The position numbers were made by a program, and so were the translations under genes. From positions 1,736,001 to 1,800,000 of the forward strand of contig NZ_CP104174.1 of assembly GCF_025200925.1 (NCBI RefSeq): a DNA stretch of 64,000 bases. The letters are read 5' to 3'. This stretch comes from Bradyrhizobium sp. CB1015. Lineage in GTDB: Bacteria; Pseudomonadota; Alphaproteobacteria; Rhizobiales; Xanthobacteraceae. The notes below the pieces were generated by a model. It saw only the letters and a list, made by a program, of their open reading frames with translations. It was not told the origin of the DNA and did not search any database. Shown here piece after piece: positions 1 to 9,676 of the stretch (within the stretch, counting starts at the first letter, position 1; each line of letters begins with the position of its first letter).

Positions 1-401
1 TCCATTCGCCCAAGATCGCGAAAGCTGCAAGCGTGCCGAGCGGCCAGGCACGCCACTCGCCCACGCGACATTAGCTACAAAACGGCGTGGGCGGCGCAGT
101 ATCCATTATGAGTCTCCGCGCGAATGCTGGTCGGGGCGGGCACTGCGGCGTCGGACTGCTGGTGGAGAGGAATCCGACTGGATTCCCGCCGCTCCAATAA
201 TGAACGCATTCCCTTCGATGCTTATGAGCTGGACTGAGCATGCCGCTGTCTGCCATCGCGAAGCAAACTACCAAAAGTTCGCCTGGAAGGTGAGCGCAAT
301 CATTGGCCCTTCTAAGCCAATGAACCCAGGGCGGTTAATAGGTGGCCCGGACACGAAGCTGCTTCGTCAGGGACCGTTCGCTTCTCATCTGCAGGGATCA
401 C
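1..401. other. No gene recognised
   Basis: I see no convincing gene, repeat or regulatory element here. The short open frames on both strands resemble no family I know. The stretch ends at a weak GGGA ribosome site before the next gene. Confidence 0.5.
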
Positions 402-1625
402 ATGACATCTCAAGCGTCTCGATTTGCAGCGGATCAGCCTCCGAAGATATGCTGCGAGTACCTGACCGAGCAAGCGCGAGCCTTGTTCGGCCCGCATCCG
501 TTCGCCTCTCAGTTGTCCGAAGATCAGGTTGCCAGGGTGCTGCCCGAATATCTGGCGATGTCACAGGCGTTCCCGTACCTGCAGGCGGGGTCCCAAGGGG
601 ACCTCATATTTGATGCAATGCATCACAATCGGGATATTGCGAGAGACATTGAGCTGACCAGCGTGGTCGCGAACTTTATCTGTTGGGACGAGACCGGAGG
701 CCATGGCCGAATTCTCCAGGGGGGCAAGGCCGCGCTACCGGATATTCTGTTGACAGAAAGCTTTCACTCCAACCTGTTGAAGAAAGATGCCTCCCAACTA
801 CTCGGCCGAGCAATACTGCCCAACTATAGCTCTAGGACGAAGCAGTATCTGCATTCTCTCTACGCCGGATTGTCATCGAAAGACTCCCTCGTTCGTTGCG
901 CTTACATGGTAGCTTTTGAGCTACATGCTGCGGACATGATCCAATCGCTGTGGACCACCCTGGCCGAAACGTTTAAAGCGCAGCCGGACGATCTGGAGTA
1001 TTTTCGCAGCCATGTGGGCGGAGAAGATCCCGCGGAGAAGTACCACGGAGAAATGACAGGCCGGCTGATTGGTGAACTTGTGCAGCCTGACCGTAGTGAT
1101 CGTTTTTTGAATGAATTCCTCCAAGCCTATCGGGTCAGCGTCCAGTGGTGCCGCGATCTCATCGCAATTGCGGCACGCACCGGAGATGATCACTCGGAGA
1201 TCGAACATCATGGCAGTTGCCATTGTGGCTCTGTCAAGTTCTACGTCAGAGCGCCGCGGGAGCTCTCTGGAGTTCGTTGCAATTGCTCGATTTGTCAAAT
1301 GTCTGGGTTTCTCCACTTACTCGTAACTGGCGATAAGCTACGCATCGAGCGCGGTGAAGAATTCCTCACTACATATCAGTTCAACAAGAACATTGCTCGG
1401 CACACGTTTTGCCGGCTTTGTGGGGTAAAGCCATTCTATAGGCCGAGGTCGAACCCCTCCGGGTTCAGCGTAAATATTCGATGCCTGGACAGAAGGACGA
1501 TCGCGCGCGTAAGAATAACCGAGTTCGATGGCGAGCATTGGGAGCAAGCATTCGTCTCAATGCACAAGGACCCGGAGTCCTGCTTCGAAGATCAAAGGAG
1601 TGAGCTCGAATGGCGCGCGCAATGA
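402..1625 (+). CDS. Heme-oxygenase-like (putative metal oxidase) domain fused to a GFA zinc domain
   Basis: A 407-residue protein with two parts. Residues about 40-255 are helical and resemble heme-oxygenase-like or iron-containing redox enzymes: candidate metal ligands are E97/H101 (DETGGHG), E173/H175 (FELHAADM) and H204, D209, H215 (HVGGEDPAEKYH). I cannot assign the exact ligand set. Residues about 268-390 form a GFA (glutathione-dependent formaldehyde-activating-like) domain with zinc cysteines CHCG (273, 275), CNCSIC (293, 295, 298) and CRLCG (335, 338). The open frame extends upstream to 342; I chose ATG 402 because it sits just before the conserved part. The stop overlaps the next gene, so the two are probably translated together. 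Substrate and product are unknown. Some heme-oxygenase-like diiron enzymes cleave amino acids and release formaldehyde, which makes the GFA fusion suggestive, but this is inference. Confidence 0.72.
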   Translation: MTSQASRFAADQPPKICCEYLTEQARALFGPHPFASQLSEDQVARVLPEYLAMSQAFPYLQAGSQGDLIFDAMHHNRDIARDIELTSVVANFICWDETGGHGRILQGGKAALPDILLTESFHSNLLKKDASQLLGRAILPNYSSRTKQYLHSLYAGLSSKDSLVRCAYMVAFELHAADMIQSLWTTLAETFKAQPDDLEYFRSHVGGEDPAEKYHGEMTGRLIGELVQPDRSDRFLNEFLQAYRVSVQWCRDLIAIAARTGDDHSEIEHHGSCHCGSVKFYVRAPRELSGVRCNCSICQMSGFLHLLVTGDKLRIERGEEFLTTYQFNKNIARHTFCRLCGVKPFYRPRSNPSGFSVNIRCLDRRTIARVRITEFDGEHWEQAFVSMHKDPESCFEDQRSELEWRAQ

Positions 1626-2287
1626 GTGATAAATCCCGCCAGCTTTCAGAGGAAATGCTGACAAAGTACCGCATAGAGCTGTTAGTAAAGGGGACGGCCG
1701 TTATCGCCCCCCAGATATTGTTCACTCAAGCCGACTTGACCAAGATCGATCAGCTGCAGGCTGAGATTCCCGAGGAAGAAGTGCGGGAGGGAGATGCCGG
1801 CGACTTGCACAGCGTCTTTGTCAAGCGCGTAAGGGTAGATCCACCCGGCCGGGCGCCTAGCAACGTGAGTGGTACAGCTTCAGGGCAGATCATGGAGCTA
1901 CTTGAAAGTAAAGACCGCAGCTTCGCGCTAAGACAGATCTTCGGAGCATCCTCAGATTACGTGGTTCGCCGATGCCAAATGCATCGTATGCCGCCCGGGT
2001 CCTTTGTGGGCATCCATTTGGATGCGAAGAGTGATCCGGACTTCGAGTACGCGGTGATTGTGCAGCTAGCGAGAGACTTCGAGGGGGGTGAGTTCGTGGT
2101 ATATCCTACCGTGTACGAACAGCACGTATTCCGGCCACCATTCGGCGCCGTGCTTGTCACGACATGTAAGGTCCGGCATGAAGTTAAGCCGGTGTCGAGC
2201 GGGGAGCGCCGATCTCTTGTCTACTTCTGTTCAAAAAGGGGCGGCGCGAACCGCCGGGTCATCGAAAGTTCTACCGCTCGGCTATGA
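1610..2287 (+). CDS. 2-oxoglutarate/Fe(II)-dependent dioxygenase (prolyl 4-hydroxylase-like)
   Basis: A 225-residue protein whose C-terminal half is a double-stranded beta-helix oxygenase. The iron triad is visible: H136 and D138 in GIHLD, and the distal H190 in VRHEV, followed by the 2-oxoglutarate-binding arginine at 200 or 201 (GERRSLVYF). The FEGGEFVVY strand is typical of prolyl 4-hydroxylase-like enzymes. The start at 1610 has an AAGGAG ribosome site 9 bases upstream; an alternative ATG at 1622 would give an ATGA overlap with the upstream stop. Either way it overlaps the heme-oxygenase/GFA gene, so the two form an operon and may act on the same substrate. It probably hydroxylates a small molecule, amino acid or peptide; the substrate cannot be read from the sequence. 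Confidence 0.82.
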   Translation: MARAMSDKSRQLSEEMLTKYRIELLVKGTAVIAPQILFTQADLTKIDQLQAEIPEEEVREGDAGDLHSVFVKRVRVDPPGRAPSNVSGTASGQIMELLESKDRSFALRQIFGASSDYVVRRCQMHRMPPGSFVGIHLDAKSDPDFEYAVIVQLARDFEGGEFVVYPTVYEQHVFRPPFGAVLVTTCKVRHEVKPVSSGERRSLVYFCSKRGGANRRVIESSTARL

Positions 2288-2743
2288 GGTGGCGCGCCTG
2301 ATATGAGTCTGCCCAGGTTCTCGTTGTAGGCGAGCCATCATCCCACTATAAGGTCGGCCCTCGTCCTCACCCGAAGATTGGTGCCGCATGCGTGCAGTTG
2401 CGAAAGTCGCCGGTTGCAAACGCAGCCGCTCGAGCATGACTCTAATCTCCGCCGAGAGAATGTCCGATTGATGGACGCAATGCGCTTAGCGGATGCCGTT
2501 GCGTAGGACAGCCTCTTGCAGCGATCGACCAGCTGGGTGAGAATATTTCCCGCGCAAGGTCACGATCATGATCCGACGTTTAGCATTAAGGATCAACCTA
2601 GCCTCTCGCCTGTCCGGCGCTTCAGGGAGTGCAGCCGGCCGCAGCGCCGAACCTATTTGCTCAGACTGTGCCCTCTTTATGTAGGGCCGAATAAAGCGCT
2701 GCTTTGGAGCGGGGCAGTGAATTGAGCGTGTGAAGATTGCTCG
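2288..2743. other. Convergent intergenic stretch
   Basis: This lies between the 3' ends of the 2OG oxygenase and ATP-grasp genes. I see no gene, strong hairpin or IS end. Confidence 0.5.
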
Positions 2744-4054
2744 CTAGGAGCTCAAAAGTCGGTGTTGCTGATCGTGGGCCGCAGTCCTGTCTGGCGCAAT
2801 CACAACGCACTCCACGGTGCCAGCCTCCTCGTCGGCGGCAAGCGGGATCACGCCCGCCTTACGTGTGCGGTCGAATAGGAGTCCTTCTTTGAAGAAGCGA
2901 TCATGCGCCGCTTGAAAGGATGGCGATCGCACATTTCTTACAGATAGAATAACGTTGCGGCTGGAATAGTCGAAGCCGAGCAGCCGGATCGCAATGTTGT
3001 GTAACACCGATCCGCCACCCCAGCGGCCGTTCGCTTCATTGAACAGCAACCGTTCGTCTTTTGTGAAAATGGCGTCGATGTTGATCATTCCGCGATAGCC
3101 CAGGTCTCTCGCTAGTGCCACAAATCGGTAGGCATGCTCCTGGGCAGTCAACCATTGCTCGTTCTCCAGGTCGCTTGGAAGCTCAAGCCCCGTCCAGGTG
3201 AGAGCCCGTTCGGACCGATCTGTGCTTTTACGCAGGCGTATGTTTCCACTGTTGATAAAAGCGATTGATGCATCATCCTGGATTTCATACTCGAGATAAA
3301 ATAGAGATCGGGCCAAGTGGTATGATTCGACGACCAGCGTCTTACACGATGCTGTTGTGATCTCAGAGTAAAGCGCGTCAGGATCAAGCGACGGCCACGA
3401 AATCATCCGAGTATCTCTGGCTCCAGGTAGCGGATCGCTTTTGCTGCGGGTCAAGATGACATTTCCGACTCCTCCAGCTCCATTATCCAACTTTACAATG
3501 ACCCTGCCCGTCTCGGATTTGAGGGCAGTGACCGCTTTGAATAGTCCATTTGGGTCTGTCGCGACACATCCATGAGGGAGCGGAAGTGCGACGCTTGTTG
3601 CCAACTGACGGAAGTGGCTCTTGCGATTCAACAGATCAGGCCCGCGCTGCAGAGCGAAGTCGTCCCCGGTCTTCGATATGCCCAGTGTGGCCGCCAAACG
3701 TGCGACACCTTCTGTAAAGTAGCAGGGATGCAATCGCCAGGCGGATTTCTGACGAATATGTCTTTTGAGCCGCTCGACAACAGGCTGGGACAGCAACGTG
3801 CAATCATCGAGGATCGTCGATTGGCGGCTCGCAGGTACAACAAGGCGAAGACGCGATGCATCGAAATCGAGCGTCGCGCCAATGAAGGATAGCAGATCCG
3901 CCGGGATCGCTACCGGGGAGACGATCAGGTCGCCCTCCTGAGCAAACCACGCTGAACGGTGTGCCGAGCTGGCGGCCAGCGAACGTTGAGCCTTTGTTAG
4001 ATGGGCGCCCGACATCTGAGGCGTACCGGCATTCATAATTAGGATCCGCGGCAT
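2744..4054 (-). CDS. ATP-grasp ligase (peptide ligase PGM1-like)
   Basis: A 436-residue protein of the ATP-grasp superfamily, which couples ATP hydrolysis to amide-bond formation through an acyl-phosphate. Residues 1 to about 140 form a pre-ATP-grasp domain. The ATP-grasp fold follows, with a glycine-rich loop (VKLDNGAGGVGNV) near residue 190 and a C-terminal magnesium/ATP motif (INIDAIFTKDE, then FNEANGRWGGGS). The layout resembles PGM1-type peptide ligases and related amino-acid ligases. A strong GGAGGT ribosome site precedes the ATG. It converges on the 2OG oxygenase gene and lies next to an acyl-CoA ligase remnant. The context suggests a small specialised-metabolite locus, but the substrates are unknown. 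Confidence 0.78.
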   Translation of the reverse strand: MPRILIMNAGTPQMSGAHLTKAQRSLAASSAHRSAWFAQEGDLIVSPVAIPADLLSFIGATLDFDASRLRLVVPASRQSTILDDCTLLSQPVVERLKRHIRQKSAWRLHPCYFTEGVARLAATLGISKTGDDFALQRGPDLLNRKSHFRQLATSVALPLPHGCVATDPNGLFKAVTALKSETGRVIVKLDNGAGGVGNVILTRSKSDPLPGARDTRMISWPSLDPDALYSEITTASCKTLVVESYHLARSLFYLEYEIQDDASIAFINSGNIRLRKSTDRSERALTWTGLELPSDLENEQWLTAQEHAYRFVALARDLGYRGMINIDAIFTKDERLLFNEANGRWGGGSVLHNIAIRLLGFDYSSRNVILSVRNVRSPSFQAAHDRFFKEGLLFDRTRKAGVIPLAADEEAGTVECVVIAPDRTAAHDQQHRLLSS

Positions 4055-4299
4055 TCGCGACCTCCGGGCATCTGGACTTGATCAGGATGGGATGGTCATG
4101 GCAAGCATGACAGCCGTGCCACCCCGTGGTAAGGCGCTGAGACAGGGAGAGTTTGCGCCGTCTCGATGTCACCTGCGATGTAGTGGGAGAGAACGGCCCG
4201 TCTCAGATCTGCCGATCTCAATTGATAGCTCGGTCGCATGGCTATTCGCTTCAGAAAAAGCGCGGGACGTTGGGTAGTGCGATGTTCGGAATGCTTCGT

Positions 4300-4764
4300 G
4301 TGAAATGATTTCGCGCGGCACGCTAAAACGGACCGTGACCAAACATGTGCGATCAGCGCGTCTGCCTCGATCTCGCACCCCAGTCGCTTGGTCATATAAG
4401 CGACCGGTACTTCTTCCCAGCGCGCATCGGCTCGACCGACCGGCCGCATTCGGCTAGATCTGGATATTACGTATGCACTCGCTCTATTTTCGCTAGGTAG
4501 ATGTTCTCGGCGGAAGTAACCGAGTGCTGATTTGGCGTCGTGAAGCGGAAAAGATCCATCTGCGTCGCAGCATCCAAAGTCCCCTGCGAGTCGGGGCATC
4601 TTGATTCGGCCTCCTCTCTGGACACCAAACTGGCTCTCGAAGGCGCGAGCGATCCGCTCGATCAGTCGATTGAGGATGACATAGCTGGGCGTCTTCCGTT
4701 CGAAATGGATCGTGGTCTTGTCAGGAGTATACTTGGCGTTTTGCTCGACGAAGGTGGAGAATCC
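4300..4764 (-). pseudogene. Internally deleted AMP-dependent acyl-CoA ligase remnant
   Basis: Read on the minus strand, one open frame starts with an N-terminal adenylate-forming ligase segment (TPDKTTIHFERKTPSYVILN, then FGVQRGGRI). It jumps straight to the C-terminal end of the same fold (GDFGCCDADG, then GRADARWEEVPVAYMTKRLG and ADALIAHVWSRS). A normal enzyme has several hundred residues between these parts, including the AMP-binding loop, so the middle is deleted. The frame is cut by a TAG at the 5' end and its homology fades near 4300. It is upstream of the ATP-grasp gene and could once have belonged to the same locus. Confidence 0.65.
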
Positions 4765-6079
4765 AACTCGCTATTCATGTGCATCAGGTCCGCACATTGT
4801 GTTTGTGCCGATGCGTTTCATCGGAAGCCCGGAGTGCTTGGCGACGCCCCAGTCATATGCTTCTTTTGGCCGGCTCTTAATGGTTGTCATGGGTTGCGAA
4901 CGATGGTTATTTCTTGAGGGAAATCTGCCGATTGATCACTCACTTCGCTCGGCTCTGCTGCGGTCGTGTGCATCTGTCGGTTGTGACAGGCGCACCACGA
5001 AGAGGGTTTCTTGCCGCGCCTTTGATATACAGAGGCGCCGCACATATATGGCGCTCTCATATCTCCATCATTGAAGCCGATGATGCAGCGGCACTGACCT
5101 TCAATATGATCAAACACACAGAACCTTCTTAAGGCCGGCCGGGTCTTTCAACTTGCTGCTCCCGCATGCCATGCAATAACGTCCGATGCCGCGCTGGTCA
5201 CGCGGAGCAAGACGCCGGGTCACTTCGAAAACCTGCGCAGGCCCACCGTCTGTCACACCTTTGCGCGATCGAGACGCCACGTGCGGGAAAGCAGCTTGAA
5301 GGTAGCGGGTTCGGCAAACTGATTTTGTGCGCTGCTGCGCCAGAGGCGGGCTTGCGTCAGCTTGAGGAAAGCAGCACCATCTAGGCGCTTCGGATTGAGT
5401 TCTACGTCGATCAATTCTGTCGTTATCGGCTCTCTGGCGGGGCGGTACGCGACCGCCACTTCGTCCAGATCCGAAATGCCGCAGCATTGAAAGTTACTTG
5501 CTACCCTTAGCGCCGCGATTGGAACTTGGTGCAAAGCCCTCTCGACCAATGGGCCATCGGGCATAAGGAGCATGACCAGCGACCGGTCCGCGGATCTGAC
5601 CAACTGAGGCATCCGAAGTCCTTCACACCCATGTAGGTAACACCTCAAGAGCCTACGATTTAACGTTACGTCAGATTCAAGCCCCTTTTTGCGGGCAAAT
5701 GAGAACGTGGCCAAGCTCATGCTACCCGAAGAGGGCCCCCGAGGGGCTGGTGTCGCAAGCATTCAGCGCCACCCTGAGGGGGAAGCCTGTGGCTGAGGCC
5801 TTAGGAGCGATCCGGCGAATGCGCCGGCGGCGTGTCCAACGCATGACCCCAGTGCGCCGAGTTTGGACGAAATGTAGAGTTGGTCAGGGTGCGTATGCGG
5901 GCCATCACCATCGATGGCCAGTCCGCGGCGAGATGAGCGGCGCTGAGCAATCGCCATCGGAATCACCGCTGAACGAGCGAGCAGCTCGAAGCCAAGCTTG
6001 GCCGCAAGCGTTTTGAGCGTGGGCATAGAGCGCAACGCCGGCCTGCCAGTGTCTCTCCGTGTGTAAACGGCATCCGGAC
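4765..6079. other. Long stretch without a recognised gene
   Basis: No protein family is recognisable in any frame. The only structured element I found is the palindromic motif at 5654-5681. This is probably decayed island DNA. Confidence 0.5.
5654..5681. promoter_or_regulatory. MerR-operator-like palindromic motif, copy A
   Basis: Core TTTAACGTTACGTCAGA. It aligns base for base over 28 positions with copies at 7697, 9249 and 26600. The half-site pattern (TGACG, then CGTCA) resembles MerR-family operators. No obvious target gene is next to this copy. Confidence 0.4.
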
Positions 6080-6262
6080 CTATTCTTCTCTCAGGAGAAC
6101 ACGCCGCTTTGCCTCCAGAAGATGCCCATCCAGCGTCTCGTGCAGCGCACGCCGCAGCTCCGGCGGGATCGAGCTATCTGTATCGATCAATTCCCGAAAC
6201 TTCCGAATGATGTGTTCTATCGTTGCGATAGTTCCAAGTGTTTCAATCCTCTGCCAGGGCAT
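6080..6262 (-). CDS. Possible small hypothetical protein
   Basis: A 60-residue charged frame starting MPWQRIETLG and ending AKRRVLLREE, rich in helix-forming residues. A GGAG lies 10 bases upstream of the ATG. I recognise no family, and it may be a chance frame. It is downstream of the trpD-like gene on the same strand, with a 260-base gap. Confidence 0.3.
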   Translation of the reverse strand: MPWQRIETLGTIATIEHIIRKFRELIDTDSSIPPELRRALHETLDGHLLEAKRRVLLREE

Positions 6263-6523
6263 CTTCGATCGTCTCCTTTGCCGCGTTGCGCACGCTTCGT
6301 CGCGGGTCCTCACCTCAGCAACCGGGGCGCGAACAACCTCTAGTGCACCAAATGTTGGCTGTCGGGCTGAGTGTTCAGCGCGGAGCTGTTTTGACCAGGA
6401 CTTGCGCAAGCGGGCGCTCCATGAGAAATCGGCACAAGTAACCCGCATTCGCGGCTGCAACAGTTTTCTCGCGCGTAAGCTGCACTATCGATCGCAAGGA
6501 TGCGGCATCAACCAGATCGGCTG

Positions 6524-7537
6524 TCAGGCGTTTGAAACGGCGATCAAGCGATTCAGTCGAGCGGCGGCAGCGCCCCGATCAAGTGATTCTTGTCCAAGCG
6601 CCACGCCTTCCTGTAGGTTCGAGGCCCGCCCGGCCACCACCAGTGCGGCCGCCGCATTCAGAAGGGCGGCATCACGAAAACGACCTGGCAGCCCATCAAG
6701 CACTTTTTGTAACGCAAAGGCATGAGCCTCGACATCACTGCACTCCAGCTCATCGGCGCGGTAGCGGGGGAGCCCGGCTTCCTCCGGCGTGACTTCGAAC
6801 GTGCGGACTGTACCCGCCTCAACCGCAGCAACAAAGCTTGTGTCGGTGAGGGATAATTCATCGAGCCCGTCCGAGCCATGAACAACCCATACCGAGTCGG
6901 CACCAAGGTTCTTCAAGACTTGCGCCAGAGGCTGCACCCATTCGGGAGTGAACACTCCAAGAATCTGCCGCTTGACCCTGGCTGGATTCGACAGAGCCTC
7001 GATTAGATTGAACATCGTGTGGGTTCCAAGTACGCTCCGGATCTGCCTGATGCGCTGCATCGCCGGATAGTCGGGTGACGCAAAAATGAAGCCAATGTCG
7101 GCTTCGTGCACACAACGTGCAATTGCCTCAGGCTTGAGATCGACCTTTACGCCGAGGCGCGCCAACACGTCTGCGGTGCTTGAGCGCAAAGATGCCGCGC
7201 GGTTGACATTCTTGGCGACGGGAACGCCGACCCCGGCGACGATGAACGAAGCGCACGTCGAAACGTTGAGCGAACACATAACGGTATCGCTCGTGCCAGC
7301 GATATCGATGGGGTCACATCGCGTCTCGACGGTGGGCATTATATTTCGCATTGCGGATGCGGCGCCCGTGACTTCTTCGATCGTCTCCCCGCGGACCCTC
7401 ATCCCAATCAACAAGCCACCGATTTGCGAGGGAGTTGCGTCGCCGGACATCATGCTGTCGAACGCTAACGCGGCCTCCTCGCGGGTCAGAGTGGCACCGG
7501 TGGCAACTTTGCCGATGATCGATTTAAGCGGTTCCAT
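6524..7537 (-). CDS. Divergent TrpD-family phosphoribosyltransferase homologue
   Basis: A full-length (337-residue) homologue of anthranilate phosphoribosyltransferase, which in tryptophan synthesis joins anthranilate to PRPP. The fold signature is intact along the whole protein (N-terminal helical domain, [22 protein letters not shown], and the C-terminal [12 protein letters not shown]). The catalytic motifs are not: the PRPP loop GTGGDG reads GTSDTV, KHGNR reads KNVNR, the SKSG loop reads LRSS, HPAM reads YPAM, and the GxRT/LGPL segment reads GTHT/IEAL. Ordinary TrpD activity therefore looks unlikely, yet there is no stop or frameshift. It could be a re-purposed enzyme, a TrpD2-like nucleic-acid binder or a gene in early decay. 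No other trp gene is nearby. Motif copy B lies 160 bases upstream. Confidence 0.75.
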   Translation of the reverse strand: MEPLKSIIGKVATGATLTREEAALAFDSMMSGDATPSQIGGLLIGMRVRGETIEEVTGAASAMRNIMPTVETRCDPIDIAGTSDTVMCSLNVSTCASFIVAGVGVPVAKNVNRAASLRSSTADVLARLGVKVDLKPEAIARCVHEADIGFIFASPDYPAMQRIRQIRSVLGTHTMFNLIEALSNPARVKRQILGVFTPEWVQPLAQVLKNLGADSVWVVHGSDGLDELSLTDTSFVAAVEAGTVRTFEVTPEEAGLPRYRADELECSDVEAHAFALQKVLDGLPGRFRDAALLNAAAALVVAGRASNLQEGVALGQESLDRGAAAARLNRLIAVSNA

Positions 7538-7696
7538 CGAACTTTACACGTTCCTTATCCAATCTAGGGTCCGTCCGTCCAGCCAGGCGTCTTCGCAACC
7601 GGGCGCCCTGATGCAGCTGCCGGTCTATCCGCACTCGCTATGCCGCACGAGTCCTTGAGGCGGGCCGTCGGATGAACGTGGCACCCGTGGCGACGC

Positions 7697-7724
7697 TACA
7701 ACCTGACGCTACGTCAGGGTCAAG
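7697..7724. promoter_or_regulatory. MerR-operator-like palindromic motif, copy B
   Basis: The best copy of the motif: CCTGACGCTACGTCAGG is palindromic apart from its centre. It lies 160 bases upstream of the minus-strand trpD-like gene, so it could control that gene. No MerR-family regulator is visible in the window. Confidence 0.45.
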
Positions 7725-8130
7725 CTCCCTCCGTTCGATGGTGCCCTCGAGAGGACATCGGCGGCTAGTCAGAGCACTGAGTTGCTTGATGCGAGGATAA
7801 CAGCTCTGTCTCGCGCCCGCTTGCCGTCGATGTTCCGGCCGGATCACAAGGCTTCGCTTTCCGGTGCCGCCGTGGCGGAGCCGCAGAGCGGCTTCCGCAC
7901 GTGCTATGAATATATCGATGCCAATTCCAGGCTGAGCTTAGCTGGCTCTACGAAATGACCCCACCTCACTATAATGAACCTGCGCATGAAAGCCTCCAAG
8001 GAGCGATGGACGCGTCCGTTGACCGGCCCGCATGAGCTGGTGAGCCGTTGGGCGAACCCTCGTGTGACGTGCTGCACGTCAAGCTGGGACGACTTCTGGA
8101 GAGGAGTCGGGCGGACAGCTCGCAGCATCT

Positions 8131-8430
8131 TCACCTCGATCCGCTGCTCTTATTGCCGGTGTCCCGCCCGGAGATCACGTAGCGACATTGCTGACTGAGA
8201 CGATCTTGCTTGGATCTGAGGCAGGCAGTAATAGCGGTACGATCTGGTATGTGACTGCTACAAAGGCGAAACACGTCTCCCATGCAGGCCTCTTTCTCCT
8301 CTGCGGTCGGCGTTCGATCAAGCGCGTTGACCGGCGCAAGCATTGCAGTTGCCATTGCCACGCCTAGGGCGATATCGCGGTAGTAGAGCCTGAGGCGCGG
8401 AGCCGGCCGAATTTGTTGTTTTTGAACCAT
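8131..8430 (-). CDS. Small exported cysteine-containing protein
   Basis: A 99-residue protein with a probable signal peptide (YRDIALGVAMATAMLAPVNA, near residues 17-36) and a mature part with four cysteines (EEKEACMGDVFRLCSSHI, then ACLRSK and QQCRYV). Small secreted proteins with this cysteine spacing are common in Bradyrhizobium, and I judge the gene real; their function is unknown. A second minus-strand frame (7904-8134) overlaps its stop by ATGA but resembles nothing, and I do not call it. The four cysteines probably form disulfides in the periplasm. Confidence 0.6.
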   Translation of the reverse strand: MVQKQQIRPAPRLRLYYRDIALGVAMATAMLAPVNALDRTPTAEEKEACMGDVFRLCSSHIPDRTAITACLRSKQDRLSQQCRYVISGRDTGNKSSGSR

Positions 8431-9487
8431 GACATTTCTTCAGTTCGGTGGAGCTGATTATTGTTCTTGCTGCCCGGAACGCATCACCTGCAAACCGGGA
8501 AACAGGCGGATCTGCTTAGCTGTCTGCAAGCTCGTTGTTCTACTTTTGCCGTTCTCACTGTACGGAGTTCGTCATTTGTCCAGGAGGACAGGAACGACAC
8601 CTTGCATACCGGCAGAGCCTTACGAAAGAGGGGAGTTAGTAGCAGCTGCGCCGACGCACCAGATGAAGGTCTTGGAGTTGCTGTGATTGTGCAGCCAGTG
8701 CATGCCTCGATGCCTCGAGGATTGCTTGAGTCTGCTTGACATGACCTGAGGTGCTATGGTCAGCCTAATCGCCGGCCGGTGAGTGACGGCGGACTCGCCA
8801 CGATGCCGGCTCGACGCGGCCCTGGCCAGCTGTGGCGAAGCATACATATTAGGGAGGCCAGATGTGCTTCTCTCGTTGTTGATGATGCATTCGGCCTGGC
8901 AAGAGCGACCATGATGGCGCGCTGAGGCAATGTTTGGTGTCATCGCGCTTCTGCTCCACTTTATGTGAAGAGGTTGGGGGGTATCTCTGTGAGGTAGGTT
9001 TCGTCTTGCGTCGGGTCAGCCGAGTCTGAGTTGATCGGAGTCGGCCGCGCAGACCTCCTAACGCGCGATTACGTACAGCAGAAAGAGGAATAGCATTCGA
9101 TGAATCGCGGGCAGGCTCGCATCTGGATGATGTTAGGCTCTCTATTCGGTCGTCCCGGGCGATTGTAGATGTTTGAGGCATTTCCAATGCTCGTGAACTA
9201 TCAGTAATCGACTGATTGTCAGAGGTGATCCACACCTGTCCAGAATCCTACAATCTAACGCAGCGTGCGATTCGAGTCTTTTGGTGGGAGCAATGGTCTG
9301 AAGCTGTCGGTGACTGTGCATTCTTCGTACGAGCATCGTCTGCAATGCGCATTCAGCCGTTTCTGAATGGTTGCTGTGGACTGGGGACTGACTGCTTCGG
9401 CAGCCGGAGCCACGAGCGTCGCTCCTACGTGATTATACGGAGCGTCAGTGTCGCAATTCGTTGATCTACGGATTGCATGCTCTCGGC
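8431..9487. other. Long stretch without a recognised gene
   Basis: I see no credible coding frame in this kilobase. It contains a degenerate copy of the palindromic motif at 9249-9276. Confidence 0.5.
9249..9276. promoter_or_regulatory. MerR-operator-like motif, copy D (degenerate)
   Basis: It aligns with copies A-C over 28 bases (core TCTAACGCAGCGTGCGA), but the second half-site is weakened. It is probably a relic. Confidence 0.25.
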
Positions 9488-9676
9488 ATGAATCCGAAAA
9501 GTAAACTGTACCAGCCCGATCACTGGCGAGGCCGCGCGGAAGCAACGCGAAAGAAAGCGGCAGCGCTCATCGACGGAAAAGCCAAAGACAGGCTGCTTAA
9601 GATTGCCCTGGAGTACGACAAGTTAGCGTGGCGTGCACACGTGTGGCAGATGCGCAAGAATGAGGACGATACGTAG
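9488..9676 (+). CDS. Small conserved-type hypothetical protein
   Basis: A 62-residue protein (MNPKSKLYQPDHWRGRAEAT...) with a charged helical body containing LLKIALEYDKLAWRAH. Short proteins with this pattern (WRGRAEE..R..A, then ML.IA..YD.LA.RA) are very common in Bradyrhizobium and other Alphaproteobacteria, usually with no assigned function. The frame is open further upstream to 9461; the ATG at 9488 fits the family start. It stands alone, 220 bases before a tts box. Confidence 0.6.
   Translation: MNPKSKLYQPDHWRGRAEATRKKAAALIDGKAKDRLLKIALEYDKLAWRAHVWQMRKNEDDT

Noticed and set aside
7904..8134. 76-residue frame overlapping the stop of the secreted-protein gene by ATGA
   Set aside because: It shows no family pattern or credible composition; the overlap alone is not enough.
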